From: Cranoglanis bouderius
Taxonomy: Eukaryota > Chordata > Actinopteri > Siluriformes > Cranoglanididae
DNA length: 64,000 nt
Direction of reading: 5' to 3'
Assembly (NCBI GenBank): GCA_023630585.1
Contig: CM042555.1
Span: forward strand, 5,741,001-5,805,000
Below the pieces are notes generated by a model, which did not search any database, had not been told where the DNA came from, and saw only the letters and a program-made list of their open reading frames with translations. Of the stretch, positions 1-63,081 are shown one piece after another. The stretch's first letter is position 1. Every line of letters begins with the position of its first letter. A program made the position numbers and the translations under genes.

Positions 1-1
1 T

Positions 2-28004
<28,003 letters not shown>

Positions 28005-30776
28005 CCCGGTGCCCACTTCTCTCGTCCATACAGCAGCACATCTGCGAGTCCCGGCGAGCTCTGGACTCGAGAGAGGCGGACAGACACAGCGCTTCCATCC
28101 ACACGCATCCTTTCAAACGAGACCAGACCCAGCCGGAGATGATCCACTGTTGCTGACATTCATTCAGCTAACCAAGCATCACGCCATTTAGAAACGGTCA
28201 GAAAGAAGAAGACTAAGCGATCAAACAAAAACACGCTGGATCATTTTGGCTACAAATAATAATCACAGTACCTAATCTGAACAGTTCATCCCTTTCAGCT
28301 TCTTCTCTCGCAGTAGTTCTCAGGCGCTTTTTTTTTTTTTTTTTTGTTTTGTTTGTTTGTTTTTTGGATCAGCCCTCTAAATGTAAAGAGCAATCTATGC
28401 AGCCCAGTATGAATATGCAATACAAAAAACAAAACAAAAAAAAAAAAATCACACAGACCAAATGTAGCATAATGTATGTAGATGTTTTGCTCTGGATTTT
28501 GGGTCAAATTGGATGGAAAATGGCATTCAAGAGGCATTTTGATCATGGCTGATGCTGCCTCATGAAATAAGCGTGGTCTCAGCAGCGCCCCCTGGAGGAC
28601 AAGCTGCTGATGTGCTAATGATATGCAACATTCCACACTTTTCTAGTGTTTTTTTGTTTTGTTTTTTGGGGGTTTTTTTTTTCATGAACAATCGATCACC
28701 CTTTTTCCTCTTCAGGTTGAACAAATGCCTTATAAGCCTAGCAGCTTGGATTGACTGAAAACATAGCTTTTAATAGAGATGTTATATTGTTCTTTTTTTT
28801 TTCCCTTTTCTATATTTTCTTCTTCGTAAAGCTGAATTCTGTGCCAAGGACACAGTTGAAGTTTGCGTGTTTTGCATTTCAAGTTCTAGTGTGCAGCAGA
28901 GCGTGTAGTATTTTCAAACGCAATACACCCAAGACACAATCTATATAGGAAATCTGTACCACTGTAGAACATTAAATTAAAATTGGAGTGAGTGTTCGAG
29001 ACGTCGAGAGAATCTGTCGTATTGTAAGTGTGTTGGCTGATACTCCCGTGTGCCTTTCAAGCGACAATCATGCTCGGATATAGGATAAACCACCCACATA
29101 TGTTCAATATGGTGGCCATATTGTCGTGGTTGGAAACGCTGCTTTCAGACTGTACGGGGTTTTTTTTTCCTACAGAAAGAGTGTGTTCTGTGCTGTAATG
29201 AAAAAAGCAAAAACCAACTATAACCCTATGTTCATGCTAGCAAGCAACAGGCAACCAGTCATTGTCTATTTAGCTACGATTTCAGCGACAATGGCATCGC
29301 AATTTTTTCAGCTCTGTGCAAATTAGCTATAATGTGTTAAAGCAACAAATCCAAACGATCGGCTCGAATGTTCCCTCAGAAGAACTCTATACCACGTGTG
29401 GTTCGATGGTCTTCAGTTCTTCTTCAGTTTCGCAACTTTAGTTCCTACCTGCAATTCATTCCCATTTACGGTTTGATGCGCAAAATTGTGGTCCTGTCAT
29501 ATACAAAGTCATATATCAATGTTTATGAAGGTAAATACACTTGAAATGAAGTGGCAGAGACGGGTGGTGGATTTGCTTGCTTCGCTTTCACACTGATTAG
29601 TCCATTTGTGTGTAACTATGGAGTTAGCTTGAGTAGCTATACATAGCTACCACAGTTTCTCATCGGAAGTAAACAAAAAACGAAGTCAGCGACATCAGTA
29701 TCAGTCGCTACAAGACAAACCACAAGCGACTTGTCACTTGCTAGCACAAACGTAAGGTAAAACTTTGTTATGGCTTTTGGCTAATCAGCTCTCTTTGTTA
29801 ACAACAAAGATTAGTTTTTGTGTTCTGTGTTGAAATATCTCCATACATTTCATAGTTTTTTTTTCTCCATGTGGATGCTTCTCCGAAAAAAAGCTTTTTT
29901 AAATGTTGTTTTTGTTTTGTCTTTTTTAAAGCATTCACATTTCCTCCGCCTTGTGGCCGCTTCACACAGGACTAAAAATGTGCTGAGGGAAAAAACACGT
30001 AGTGTGAAAGCAGCCATATTGCATTTTGACAATCAATCAACAGCTCAGTGCCGCAGGATATAAAGTTGTACAAAACCGTTAAAAAGAAACTCTTTTTTTT
30101 TTTTTCTTTTCAATTTACATCTAGTTTCATAGTAGTACCCAAAAAAATGCTAGATCCTGAACAAAGCATTGTAGATAATGATGATGGTACCTTTTTTTCC
30201 CTCCTTGGGAATCAAATGAAATCAGTGTTTGAGGTTACTTATTGAAGCATGACAAGAATGTCCGAAGGAAGTGGGACGTTACGGGGCAAGGACTTACACG
30301 TTTGCTTGGACGCTCGTCTTAAGGAATTGATTCATAGTGAACATTGGGTGCTATCTTTCTGTAAGAAATGTATTTTTTAGCCTAGCTGTGTAGCTGAGGG
30401 TTTGATCGAAATAAATCTGTGAAGAATTTGTATTGGATCCCTGCCTTAAAAAAAAAATTGACAGTAATAACTATTGTGTGTATATTTTTCTATTTTAAGG
30501 AAACTGGTACAGCTACTTAGTTTTTCATGTTTGGGTCTCTGAGACTTAGCGGTATTAATGACTGTTGTTATGAATTGAAAACATTAAAAACAAAAAGGAC
30601 AACATTTTGGAAAGAAAATTTGCTATGCACTAAAACCTGCCTGATGCCTTTTGACAAAATAAACTATTAAAAAAGAAAACCTTGATGCCTCTAGACGTAG
30701 ATGCTACAGAGCGGCATAAATGTAGAACAGTATATGCCAGATAGCTTTTTTTCTCCATGTCAGAGCCCTCTGTGTT

Positions 30777-30819
<43 letters not shown>

Positions 30820-31415
30820 CGGCCTGGTAGAGGACTAAAGTGTGTTTGTAACATCTTAGCATTTGTAGATAACTGTTTTTTAAAATCCTTTTCCAGTTTC
30901 AGCAGTGAGAAGGCACACGGATGCATTTAGGCTATGCAAAGACACAGCAACACATCAGCGCAATATTTGGTATCAAAGAAAAATAGCAGATATGTTTGTT
31001 AGCTAGCTCTTGTATATACACGTGTGCGCGTGTGTGTGTGTGCGCGTGTGTGTGTGTGTGTTTACCCGTAGTGACAGGTGACATCAATGCCACTTTTGAC
31101 TATTTAATTTAAACTATCAGATCTACAGTAGGAACGCCTTAAACTTGTATTTGATACAGAGATGTTTGACCGTTTGGGTTTGATTTAGGAATAGCTTTTA
31201 AAACTCATCTGTAGAAGGAGGGCAAAATGGAAAACGGGAATTCTGGGACAGAAACCCGTGCTCCCAACAAGAGTCTACTTTTGTCCCATTCTTCAAACCA
31301 AAGACCGAACAATGTGTTCCTGCTTTACAGACAGATGACAAACATAGACTCTAAAACTCTATTTTTGATACTTTGAAGATGGATGTCATTCCGAAAGGTT
31401 GGGGGGAGGGGGGGG

Positions 31416-31419
<4 letters not shown>

Positions 31420-31488
<69 letters not shown>
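31420..31488. repeat. (TA)n microsatellite in NFATC3 3' UTR
   Basis: About 34 units, preceded by a G-rich patch (GGGGGGAGGGGGGG). Confidence 0.95.
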
Positions 31489-31489
<1 letters not shown>

Positions 31490-31614
31490 TCTACTATAAC
31501 ATTTTGTAAAATAAAAGGGAAATACAGGTTTTGCTGCTGTTTACAGAGCCTTGTATTGTCATTTCATGTACATTTTGTATTTTAAACTTTTTTGTAATTT
31601 TTAAGACTGCAGTG

Positions 31615-31648
<34 letters not shown>

Positions 31649-31663
31649 AAATTATCCAAAGGG

Positions 31664-31708
31664 AATAAACTTGCATTGTAGGGTCTTCTGATGTAGTGTA
31701 TCAATAAA
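31664..31708 (+). terminator. Candidate NFATC3 polyadenylation signals
   Basis: Two canonical AATAAA hexamers lie 39 bp apart (31,664-31,669 and 31,703-31,708), downstream of a poly-T run and before the intergenic transposon remnants. The upstream hexamer at 30,410 could give a shorter transcript. Confidence 0.45.
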
Positions 31709-32264
31709 AAGATGGAAACAAAAACAGACCATCATTACTTTTCCTCCAGTGAAAAAATAAGTTGTGTATTCTACACCAATGATGTATAAGATTTCTGTAT
31801 TGAGATAGAAGTAGAGCCTTTAGCTGTTTTTTTTTTCCCCTTCACTTTTCCCAAAAGTGTTGTAATGACGCAGCAGAAGAGCGTCATTTTCTTTTCTTTT
31901 ACTATATTACGTATTGTACTAAAAAGTAAATATTGCATAACAGATTCTTTACAAGCAAACAGTATATGCGGAAAAAGTGTTTAATGCCTGCTGCATGTCA
32001 CCTGCATAACAGAGAACATTTTAAATCTGAAACAGAAAGTGGACTTTCTTAACAACAACAACAATAATCATAATAACGATAAAGTCCAGAGCCGTGCTAC
32101 AGTTCAATCAGCCACACGATGGCGGACATTACACTAATTAAGAGAAGACTGGTTGTCCAGTCAGGTGTAACGTTTTTAAAGTTAGTTTTGTTTTTTTGTT
32201 GTTTTCCTTACTTTACCAAGAACCTCCTAAATTTATAAAAGGACAAGACAAAAACTTACCAGGG

Positions 32265-32900
32265 AGGCTGCCAAGAGACCTACGGCAACATTAAAGGAGC
32301 TGCAGGAATATCTGACGAGTACTGATTACTCTCTGCATGTGACAACAATCTCTTGTATTCTTCACATGTATGGGCTCTGGAGTAGGGTTAGGCTTAACAT
32401 GTTAGGGCTTCTTTTCTTGAGCCAGAACTGAGCTTTTATCAAAATATCAGTCAATCTTAGTGCAAAACCGACAGGTAGTAAGCTGAAGATGAAAAGGAAT
32501 TTCAGCATGACAGTGACCCAAAGCATACATCCAAATCACCAAAGGAAAGGCTTAACCAAAAGTAGATCAGTGTCTCTGAATGGCCTAGCCAGAGCCCAGA
32601 CCTGAAGCCAACTAAAAATCTGTGAGGTGACCTGAAGCAGACTGTACACAGGAGATGCCTTCACAATTTGATGGATCTAGAATGTTTTTCAAGAAAGAGT
32701 GGGAAAATATTGCCAAGTCAAGATGTGGCACGCTGATAGACTCTTATCCAAAAAGACTGAGTGGTGCAATAAAATCACAATTCTCCAACTAGGTTATCGC
32801 AACTTTGTTTTTCCTATTTACTTCTAAAATGTTTTTCACTTAATTTTTTTATACTTTATAACTTCACATTGAGGGTGGAAAAACTTATGACATGATTTAT
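32265..32900 (+). mobile_element. Tc1-like transposon fragment, decayed
   Basis: Shows the 3' half of a Tc1 transposase at DNA level: GCCAAGAGACCTACGGCAAC, CCAAAGCATACATCCAAATC, TGGCCTAGCCAGAGCCCAGA followed by CCTGAAGCCAAC, and ATATTGCCAAGTCAAGATGT. The catalytic block around DPKH is only a remnant, with multiple stops. Boundaries are approximate. Confidence 0.7.
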
Positions 32901-33463
32901 CTTGGTTTCGTTTTTTACATCACAAATATCTGCCATTTTAATAGGCGTGTGTGGACTTCTATCCATTGTAGGCGCTCCTTCACATCGCACACCTGCACCT
33001 TTGTCCCAAACCAGGTGGATTAACTTTCACAAGATCACCTCCCCTCTTTAGTCTTTCAAGGAAATAAATATAGACAATTATATCCTTTCGTATCACAATT
33101 ACACTCAACTGATAATGACTTCTTATGGACATCGATCAAAAGAATTGGGAAAATGAAGGAATAAAACAAATCAACTGCCAGGTTTCAAGATTATTCAACT
33201 GTAAGACACCACTTCCAGAACAGGAAGTGGTTTGGAACACGCTACAAAATGCAGAGCCCGATCTGCACGTCAATTATAACTGTGACTACAGATGAAAATG
33301 TGCATTGTGGTCAGATTAGACCTAATTCTTGGCCAAGTACATCAGCATGTTTGGGGGGCGTAATAAACACATAAATAAATAAAATCACCTGATACACAGT
33401 AAAATATGGTGGCAGATGATTTGAAGACATTTATAAAAGCTGGTGGTTTAAGGGATTCGGGAT

Positions 33464-33961
33464 TAGGGATATGCAATACAGACAAAACTATCACAATATT
33501 TCCTGGTAATTTATTTTTTGCAGTAACGATATAAATGACATGAAAATAGTAACAAACACAAACATTGATCCAAAAAAGTCAAATTTAATCCGGACCATCA
33601 TCAGATACTAAACTATACCAATTAAAATGTAAAAGAATTTTATTCATAAATTAAAATTGCAGTTAAAATGAAAACACCAATACTCGCAGGATTCATAATC
33701 GAACCCCAGGAAAAACAAGTGGAAATTCTGCATCCAAATCACTTCCATATTATTGAGAAACCTCCTTTTGGGGATTATTTCTTCTTCCTCGTCCAGGGTT
33801 GGAACTCCACCTTCCGCCATGCTTGTTCTCTTTCTATGTGTGAGATGCCCACGTTCTGGCACGTCATCAACTACATCGTCAATATCGCAGGACGACAAAT
33901 TCTTATCACGGGGAGGAACTGTACCGGCATATCATGGATGATACAATATGGCACTGCCCTA
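33464..33961 (-). mobile_element. hAT-like element with a short minus-strand frame
   Basis: The left end reads TAGGGATATGCAATACAGAC. The right end in reverse complement reads TAGGGCAGTGCCATATTGTA. Flanking 8-mers TTCGGGAT and ATCAGGAC agree at five positions, so the target duplication is weak. On the - strand 33,898-33,644 a frame starts MSSCDIDDVVDDVPERGHLT and contains DEEEEIIPKRR. It resembles the acidic/basic N-terminal leaders of some hAT proteins but I do not recognise it. Confidence 0.4.
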
Positions 33962-34299
33962 ATCAGGACATTTCAGCTCAAACCTGTTTGCCTCTGCCAG
34001 GAGGTTAAGTCACGGTCACAGATTTTAACAAAATCATTTTCACATGCATCCAAATCGACACAAAACGATTGAGATACACAAAAACATTGTTCTGCTATGG
34101 TCATCTCGGATTCTAGATTTGAACCCTCCGGAAAAATTGTGCAGGATGGTACAAGATCTCTGTACAGTGTCCCCAAAAAACGTTGTACTAACTAATAAAC
34201 ATCCCCTCGAGTTTAACCTGAAAAGTCACACAATGCACACGCCACTTTCTGAACACTGTACCAATAATTATGGAGCTCATTGTGTAATAAGTAATCGGG

Positions 34300-34379
34300 T
34301 CTGAGATATTTCAAGAATAATATTTTATTGCTTACATATAACTGTTACATAAATGTCATCTTCAGTTTCATACAACTTG

Positions 34380-34426
<47 letters not shown>

Positions 34427-35285
34427 TAAATGCCCACTCGGGTGCCAGAGAAGCGTGTTGAGCTTTTTTACAGCTGGTATTGAACTCTGGCTCATGTAGT
34501 AATGGCACAAAAAGGAGAAGAGTAAAGGCACTATGATGACCGAAGGCCTCTCTAATCATGTTAGACAGATTAGGAAAGAAAATCATCTCTCAGTAATAAA
34601 GGCTGCAAAAACAAAGCATGCAGATCAGACTAAAGCACAATGGCTTGTCTCTCACATTAAATAAAACGGCCCTGTTCTGGATTCGGTTTAACTAAGGATA
34701 AAGTTCGAGTAGATAAAGGGGCACGCCCAGTCTCGCTTGTTACACAATAATTAATATGATCTACAATGACAAAAAAAATCTTACATGCAGCAGGTTGTCT
34801 ATAGGCACTAGGTTGAGGCATAGATTGGCGTTTTAGAAACTTTCTGTACATTCAGTAGTGGCATTAAACAGGCCTCAGTAGTATTCATTCCTTTTTCTTT
34901 TTTTTTTTCCATCACATTTTCTTGCAGGCTGTATGGCTTAGCCTTCGTATATTGCACTGCCTTTGAGTAAAAACACAGTGAATCCTCATTGTGGGATTTC
35001 TCCCACAGGAAGAGCTAAAGTGATTTTGGCCTTAATGTTTAGGCTAGTCTGCGTAAAGAACACAACTAAGAATATACATCGTCAAGTCTTCCATATCCAC
35101 ACTGATTTATACATGAGGCATTTTAATGATAGGTGTATTTCATGTTTAAATACATATATACATAGAGTTCATGTATTTCCACCATGCTAGCATGTCCACG
35201 GCAGTAGCACGTTAGAAACTGAGGAAGACTTCTCCCTTTGCGCCTGGGTAAGATCAGCGTCGGGAGGAGAGCGAGAGAGAGAGAG

Positions 35286-35317
<32 letters not shown>

Positions 35318-35382
35318 GTTATCCGGGTGAAGTGCAGACCTCGCTCGTTCCTGGAGTCGGCTTCAAGTGGTGAGTGTTTAGC
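34300..35382 (-). other. esrp2: ESRP2 3' UTR (predicted)
   Basis: Non-coding stretch after the exon 15b stop. A minus-strand AATAAA (TTTATT on the + strand at 34,324-34,329) is the best poly(A) candidate. The region includes GA/GATA repeats at ~35,270-35,317 and a 40-bp A run on the + strand at 34,384-34,423 (poly-U in the transcript). Extent inferred. Confidence 0.4.
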
Positions 35383-58991
<23,609 letters not shown>

Positions 58992-59300
58992 CAGGGACCA
59001 CAAGGGTAAAAACTACAATTAAGAGCAAAGATCAAATAAAAACAAAACAAAACCAAAAAAAAAAAAAGTAACACGAGAGTTCACCTTTCTCCGAGTGATA
59101 AAGAGAAGCAAACAAAAGAGCTGGAAATTCAATAATGGTACAGACGAAGTGGGAAAAGAAGATTAAGACTATGTTGAAGAGAAGGACGCGGCAGAAAGTG
59201 CGGCCGAAGACTCTACCTGCTCGAGTGTGCTCTATCCAGAGTTACTGGTTTGACTGGTAAAGAAGGGTGGACAAAATTTTTAGTTTCTCTCACGCTAACC
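58992..59300 (-). other. esrp2: ESRP2 5' UTR / first-exon region (predicted)
   Basis: Sequence immediately upstream of the ESRP2 start codon. No other frame is convincing. A CAG|GTAGAG donor-like site on the - strand near 59,210-59,225 could end a non-coding upstream exon. The transcription start cannot be read from sequence alone. Confidence 0.4.
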
Positions 59301-59404
59301 CCATAACAAGCCCTCCAGCCTTTTCTCACTATACCTTTTTTTTTTTTTTTTTTTAAGTTACCTGCCTTTGGCTCGGCCTCCTAACACAGAGTCGATCTCC
59401 CAGA

Positions 59405-59490
59405 AGACATCTCCGATTGGCTGATTCAGAAAGGTGAGGGAGGAGTCAAAAGGCATAACGCCTTATGTAACCCAATATGATTGGTCTGTT
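59405..59490 (-). promoter_or_regulatory. Candidate ESRP2 promoter (two CCAAT boxes)
   Basis: Two CCAAT boxes read on the - strand: CAGCCAATCGG at 59,413-59,423 and GACCAATC (core 59,480-59,484). They sit about 420-490 bp upstream of the ESRP2 start codon, in the correct orientation and before the repeat cluster begins. No TATA box is obvious at a fixed distance. Confidence 0.35.
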
Positions 59491-59689
59491 ATGGACAGAG
59501 GAAGTGGTTGTAGATAAGAAACCATTTTCCGGCGTCAGCTCACCTTTATAGTGGCTGAGTCCTGCATGACTTTGTGGTCACTATATCAGTGCGCTACGTC
59601 TGGGTGAAATATTGACTCCCTGCACACTATCTAGTGCACTATGTGTCAAACAGGGAGGATAATTGGGATTCAACCGGTAAACGTTCCCA

Positions 59690-59701
59690 CCTCTCTCTCT
59701 T

Positions 59702-59742
<41 letters not shown>
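59690..59742. repeat. (CT)n microsatellite upstream of ESRP2
   Basis: CT repeat with a TTT interruption, about 0.7 kb upstream of the ESRP2 start codon. Confidence 0.95.
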
Positions 59743-59745
<3 letters not shown>

Positions 59746-60009
59746 GGGTGCAAAAGTAAATACCGAAATGTATCTACCCTAATATAGCTCAAAGAAACTT
59801 AGATAGATAGAGGGAAATGTTTGTTACAGCAGCATAAAGAATAACAATAAAATTAAAAGCAGACTTGCAGGGGGAAAAACACTGAATATTAAATAATGTT
59901 ATGCACAACATCAAAAGGAGTAATAATAATAATAAATAAAAGAGAAAAAAAAATGAGCAATAAAATCAGGTGTGCCAAAATGGCAGTGAATAATATATGT
60001 GCAACATAA

Positions 60010-60500
60010 TGTACAGATGGTTGTGCAGCATTGTGTTCACATATCACACAGAGATGAGCTGTTGTACAGTGTTATGGTGGAAGGTAAGAATAATTTCCTA
60101 AAACGTTCTTCATGGCAGCGTAGCTGAATGAGTCTGTTGGACAATGAGCTCTGCTGTCTTTGTAGTGTGTCATGCAGGGGGTGGGCTGGATTATCCATGA
60201 TGGAGAACAGTTTGTTCAGTGACCTCCTACTCATCACTGATTCGGACGTCTCCGGGTTTTGTCCGATGATAGTTTCGGCCTTGCGAATGAGTTTATTTAT
60301 CCTGCTGGCATCTCTGACACTGATGCTGTTCCCCTAGCAGACCACAGCATAGTAGATGGTGCTCGCAACCACAGACTGGTAGAAGATCTCCGGCATCTTG
60401 GTGCATACATTGAAAGATCTGAGCTTCCTCAGAAAATAGAGACCACTTGTCCCCTTCTTGTACACAGCGTCGGTGTTGGTTATATTAACGTTCACGTTAA
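60010..60500 (-). mobile_element. L2-like LINE ORF2 C-terminal fragment
   Basis: On the - strand: TSGLYFLRKLRSFNVCTKMP, EIFYQSVVASTIYYAVVCWG, NKLIRKAETIIG and MSRRSLNKLFSIMDNPAHPL, the C-terminal end of a non-LTR reverse transcriptase protein. The frame is almost intact across ~450 bp (one in-frame stop and shifts), 5'-truncated at ~60,500, with its tail toward 59,800. Confidence 0.8.
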
Positions 60501-60743
60501 TATATAATGTCAGAAGGCTTTATTATGGTTGTTCACTCTCTATGGACAATTCATAATGCCCATGTTTGTATGTATGTGTGTGTGTAACAAAACCAAAAAA
60601 GAAGGAAGAAACTTTGGGAGGAAGCAAGACTCAGCAGGGTGAGCCCATCCTCCTTTAACCCTTAAATAAAAACAAAAAAACAACAACATATTTTTAATCC
60701 AATGTTCAAAGAACATAGCTTAATAGCTAGTGACAAGAATATA

Positions 60744-60960
60744 CAGTTGATTGCAAAAGTTAGCATCCCCTTGATTTCTGAGTGAAAACATGACAACTGT
60801 ACCGTTACTTTAGAGATTACCTACAAAACAGAATTCCATACTCATCTACTTTTGGATTCTTCCGGAAAACCTGTTACCACATGGTCTAAACTTTACAGCA
60901 TTTGAGTCTTTTTTTAACAAGCTGAAAAGTTTGCATCTTCCAGTTCATTTATTTGCATGT
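60744..60960. repeat. Tc1-type end fragment
   Basis: Begins TACAGTTGATTGCAAAAGTT and AGCATCCCCTTGATTTCTG, resembling the terminus at 48,800. No matching right end found. Confidence 0.35.
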
Positions 60961-61413
60961 GTTAAATCATGTTTAAGTTTATTTAGAAAGCACATTTCAT
61001 ATACAAAGACAATTCAAAGTGCTTTACATAAGTAAACACAAAATGAAAGAATATAAGGAGGAAATAAAAGACACATATGTAAAGGCAGAACATGGTTAAG
61101 TGCCAACGGCAAAGGAAAAGAGAAGTGTTTTAATTTTGGATTTGAAAATGGCTAAAGATGTCTATCCCTTAAAGCAGTTCAAATATTACTTGTCAAAAAA
61201 AAATCGCAAATAAAAATGTGAGTGATCTGAAAAATTGTGGTGAAATAAAAGTCCACATCTGTAAACCTTTGTTCTCTTCTGTCAGTTTAATACTTATGCT
61301 AGGAAATAATATAACTTTAACTGAATGTATAACTAGGTGAAGGAAAAGGGCTGGTTCATAATCATCAGTGGTTGTTACTTGGCATCAGGATGGCAGGAGT
61401 CAGATCAGGATGA

Positions 61414-61445
<32 letters not shown>

Positions 61446-61590
61446 TTGTTACATTTATATAGCACTTTTCTAGACTCTCAAAGCGCTTTACATAGTATGG
61501 GGGGGGGGGAATCTCCTCAAACACCGCCAGTGTATAGCATCCACCTGGATGATGAGTACAGGGTCTGGAAGTCCTCAGGAAGTGAGCAAG
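61446..61590. repeat. Teleost repeat (TATATAGCACTTTTCTAGAC type)
   Basis: Reads TTTATATAGCACTTTTCTAG, ACTCTCAAAGCGCTTTACAT, GGGGAATCTCCTCAAACACC and ATCCACCTGGATGATG. A familiar fish dispersed repeat, preceded by an (AAT)n at ~61,414-61,444 and cut off after the GATGATG block. Confidence 0.55.
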
Positions 61591-61726
61591 AGGGGCCTCC
61601 AAATAGGCCATTCATAATGATTAGCATGAAAAGTGAGAAAAGAAATGATAAAAGCATTTTGTATAGTGGAGTGACATGCAAGACTGCAGCAGACTGCGAA
61701 TACACATACTATAGTCATGAGAGCTA

Positions 61727-63081
61727 CAGTGTGGGGAAAAAGTATTTGATCCCCTGCTGATTTTGTACGTTTGCCCACTGACAAAGAAATGATCAGTCTA
61801 TAATTTTAATGGTAGGTGTATTTTAACAGTGAGAGACAGAATAACAACAAAAAAATCCAGAAAAATGCATTTCAAAAAAGTTAGAAATTGATTTGCATTT
61901 TAATGAGGGAAATAAGTATTTGATCCCCTATCAATCAGTAAGATTTCTGGTGATTCTCTTAAAGGGAGTGGACCTAATCTCAGTTTGTTACCTGTAAAAA
62001 GACACCTGTCCACAGAAGCAATCAATCAATCAGATTCCAAACTCTCCACCATGGCCAAGACCAAAGAGCTGTCCAAGGATGTCAGGGACAAGATTGTAGA
62101 CCTACACAAGGCTGGAATGGGCTACAAGACCATCGCCAAGCAGCTTGGTGAGAAGGTGACAACATTTGTTGCGATTATTCACAAATGGAATAAACTGTCA
62201 GTGTCCCTCGGTCTGGGGCTCCATGCAAGATCTCACCTCATGGAGTTTCAATGATCACGAGAACGGTGAGGAATCAGCCCAGAACTACATGGGAGGATCT
62301 TGTTAATGATCTCAAGGCAGCTGGGACCATAGTCACCAAGAAAACAATTGGTAACACACTACGCCGTGAAGGACTGAAATCCTGCAGCGCCCGCAAGGTC
62401 CCCCTGCTCAAGAAAGCACATGTACAGGCCCGTCTGAAGTTTGCCTGAATGATTCAGAGGAGAACTGGGTGAAAGTGTTGTGGTCAGGTGTGGTCAGATC
62501 TCTTTGGCATCAACTCAACTCGCCGTGTTTGGAGGAGGAGGAATGCTGCCTATGACCCCAAGTCATAACACCATCCCCACCGTCAAACATGGAGGTGGGA
62601 ACATTATGCTTTGGGGGGGTGTTTTTCTGCTAAGGGGACAGAACAACTGCACCGCATCAAAGGGACGATGGACGGGGCCATGTACCGTCAAATCTTGGGT
62701 GAGAACCTTCTTCCCTCAGCCAGGGCATTGAAAATGACCTTAATGACTTGGAGAGGATCTGCAAAGAGGAGTGAGACAAATTCCCTCCTGAGATATGTGC
62801 AAACCTGGTGGCCAACTACAAGAAACCTCTGACCTCTGTGATTGCCAACAAGGGTTTTGCCACCAAGTACTAAGTCGAAGGGGTCAAATACTTATTTCCC
62901 TCATTAAAATGCAAATCAATTTATAACTTTTTTGAAATGCGTTTTTCTGGATTTTTTTTTGTTGTTATTCTGTCTCTCACTGTTAAAATACACCTACCAT
63001 TAAAATTATAGACTGATCATTTCTTTGTCAGTAGATAAACGTACAAAATCAGCAGGGGATCAAATACTTTTTCCCCCACTG
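61727..63081 (+). mobile_element. Tc1-like transposon with complete ~210-bp terminal repeats, internally deleted
   Basis: Long inverted repeats begin CAGTGTGGGGAAAAAGTATT and, in reverse complement on the right, CAGTGGGGGAAAAAGTATTT. TA flanks lie at 61,725-61,726 and 63,082-63,083. Transposase pieces: MAKTKELSKDVRDKIVDLHK (helix-turn-helix) near 62,050; NTLRRGLKSCSARKVPLLKK-like segment near 62,350-62,430; HGGGNIMLWGG near 62,596-62,630; and SVIANKGFATKY at the end (62,838-62,873). The segment that should carry the last two catalytic acids (DPKH … DLNPIENLW) is missing, so the copy cannot self-mobilise. Confidence 0.9.

Larger units (their letters stand above)
28005..31725 (+). other. nfatc3: NFATC3 3' untranslated region (predicted extent)
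   Basis: No gene-like frame is found after the NFATC3 stop. The stretch is AT-rich, with poly-T runs, a (GT)n at 30,780-30,818, a (GT)n with GC interruptions near 31,020-31,061 and a (TA)n tract near 31,420-31,488. AATAAA signals occur at 30,410-30,415, 31,664-31,669 and 31,703-31,708. The last two are the most likely distal poly(A) signals, because sequence resembling transposons starts soon after. The true end is inferred, not seen. Confidence 0.5.
31725..34300. other. Convergent intergenic region between NFATC3 and ESRP2
   Basis: About 2.6 kb holding the Tc1 fragment (32,265-32,900) and hAT-like element (33,464-33,961). The rest (31,725-32,260; 32,900-33,460; 33,970-34,300) has no recognised gene or regulatory site. 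Confidence 0.6.

Noticed and set aside
58992..59003. In-frame extension of ESRP2 upstream of MASHSD
   Set aside because: The extension begins with TTG, not ATG, and ESRP family proteins start close to the MASHSD position.
61985..62832. Four forward frames suggestive of a DNA-binding gene
   Set aside because: They lie between Tc1 terminal repeats and are fragments of one broken transposase.
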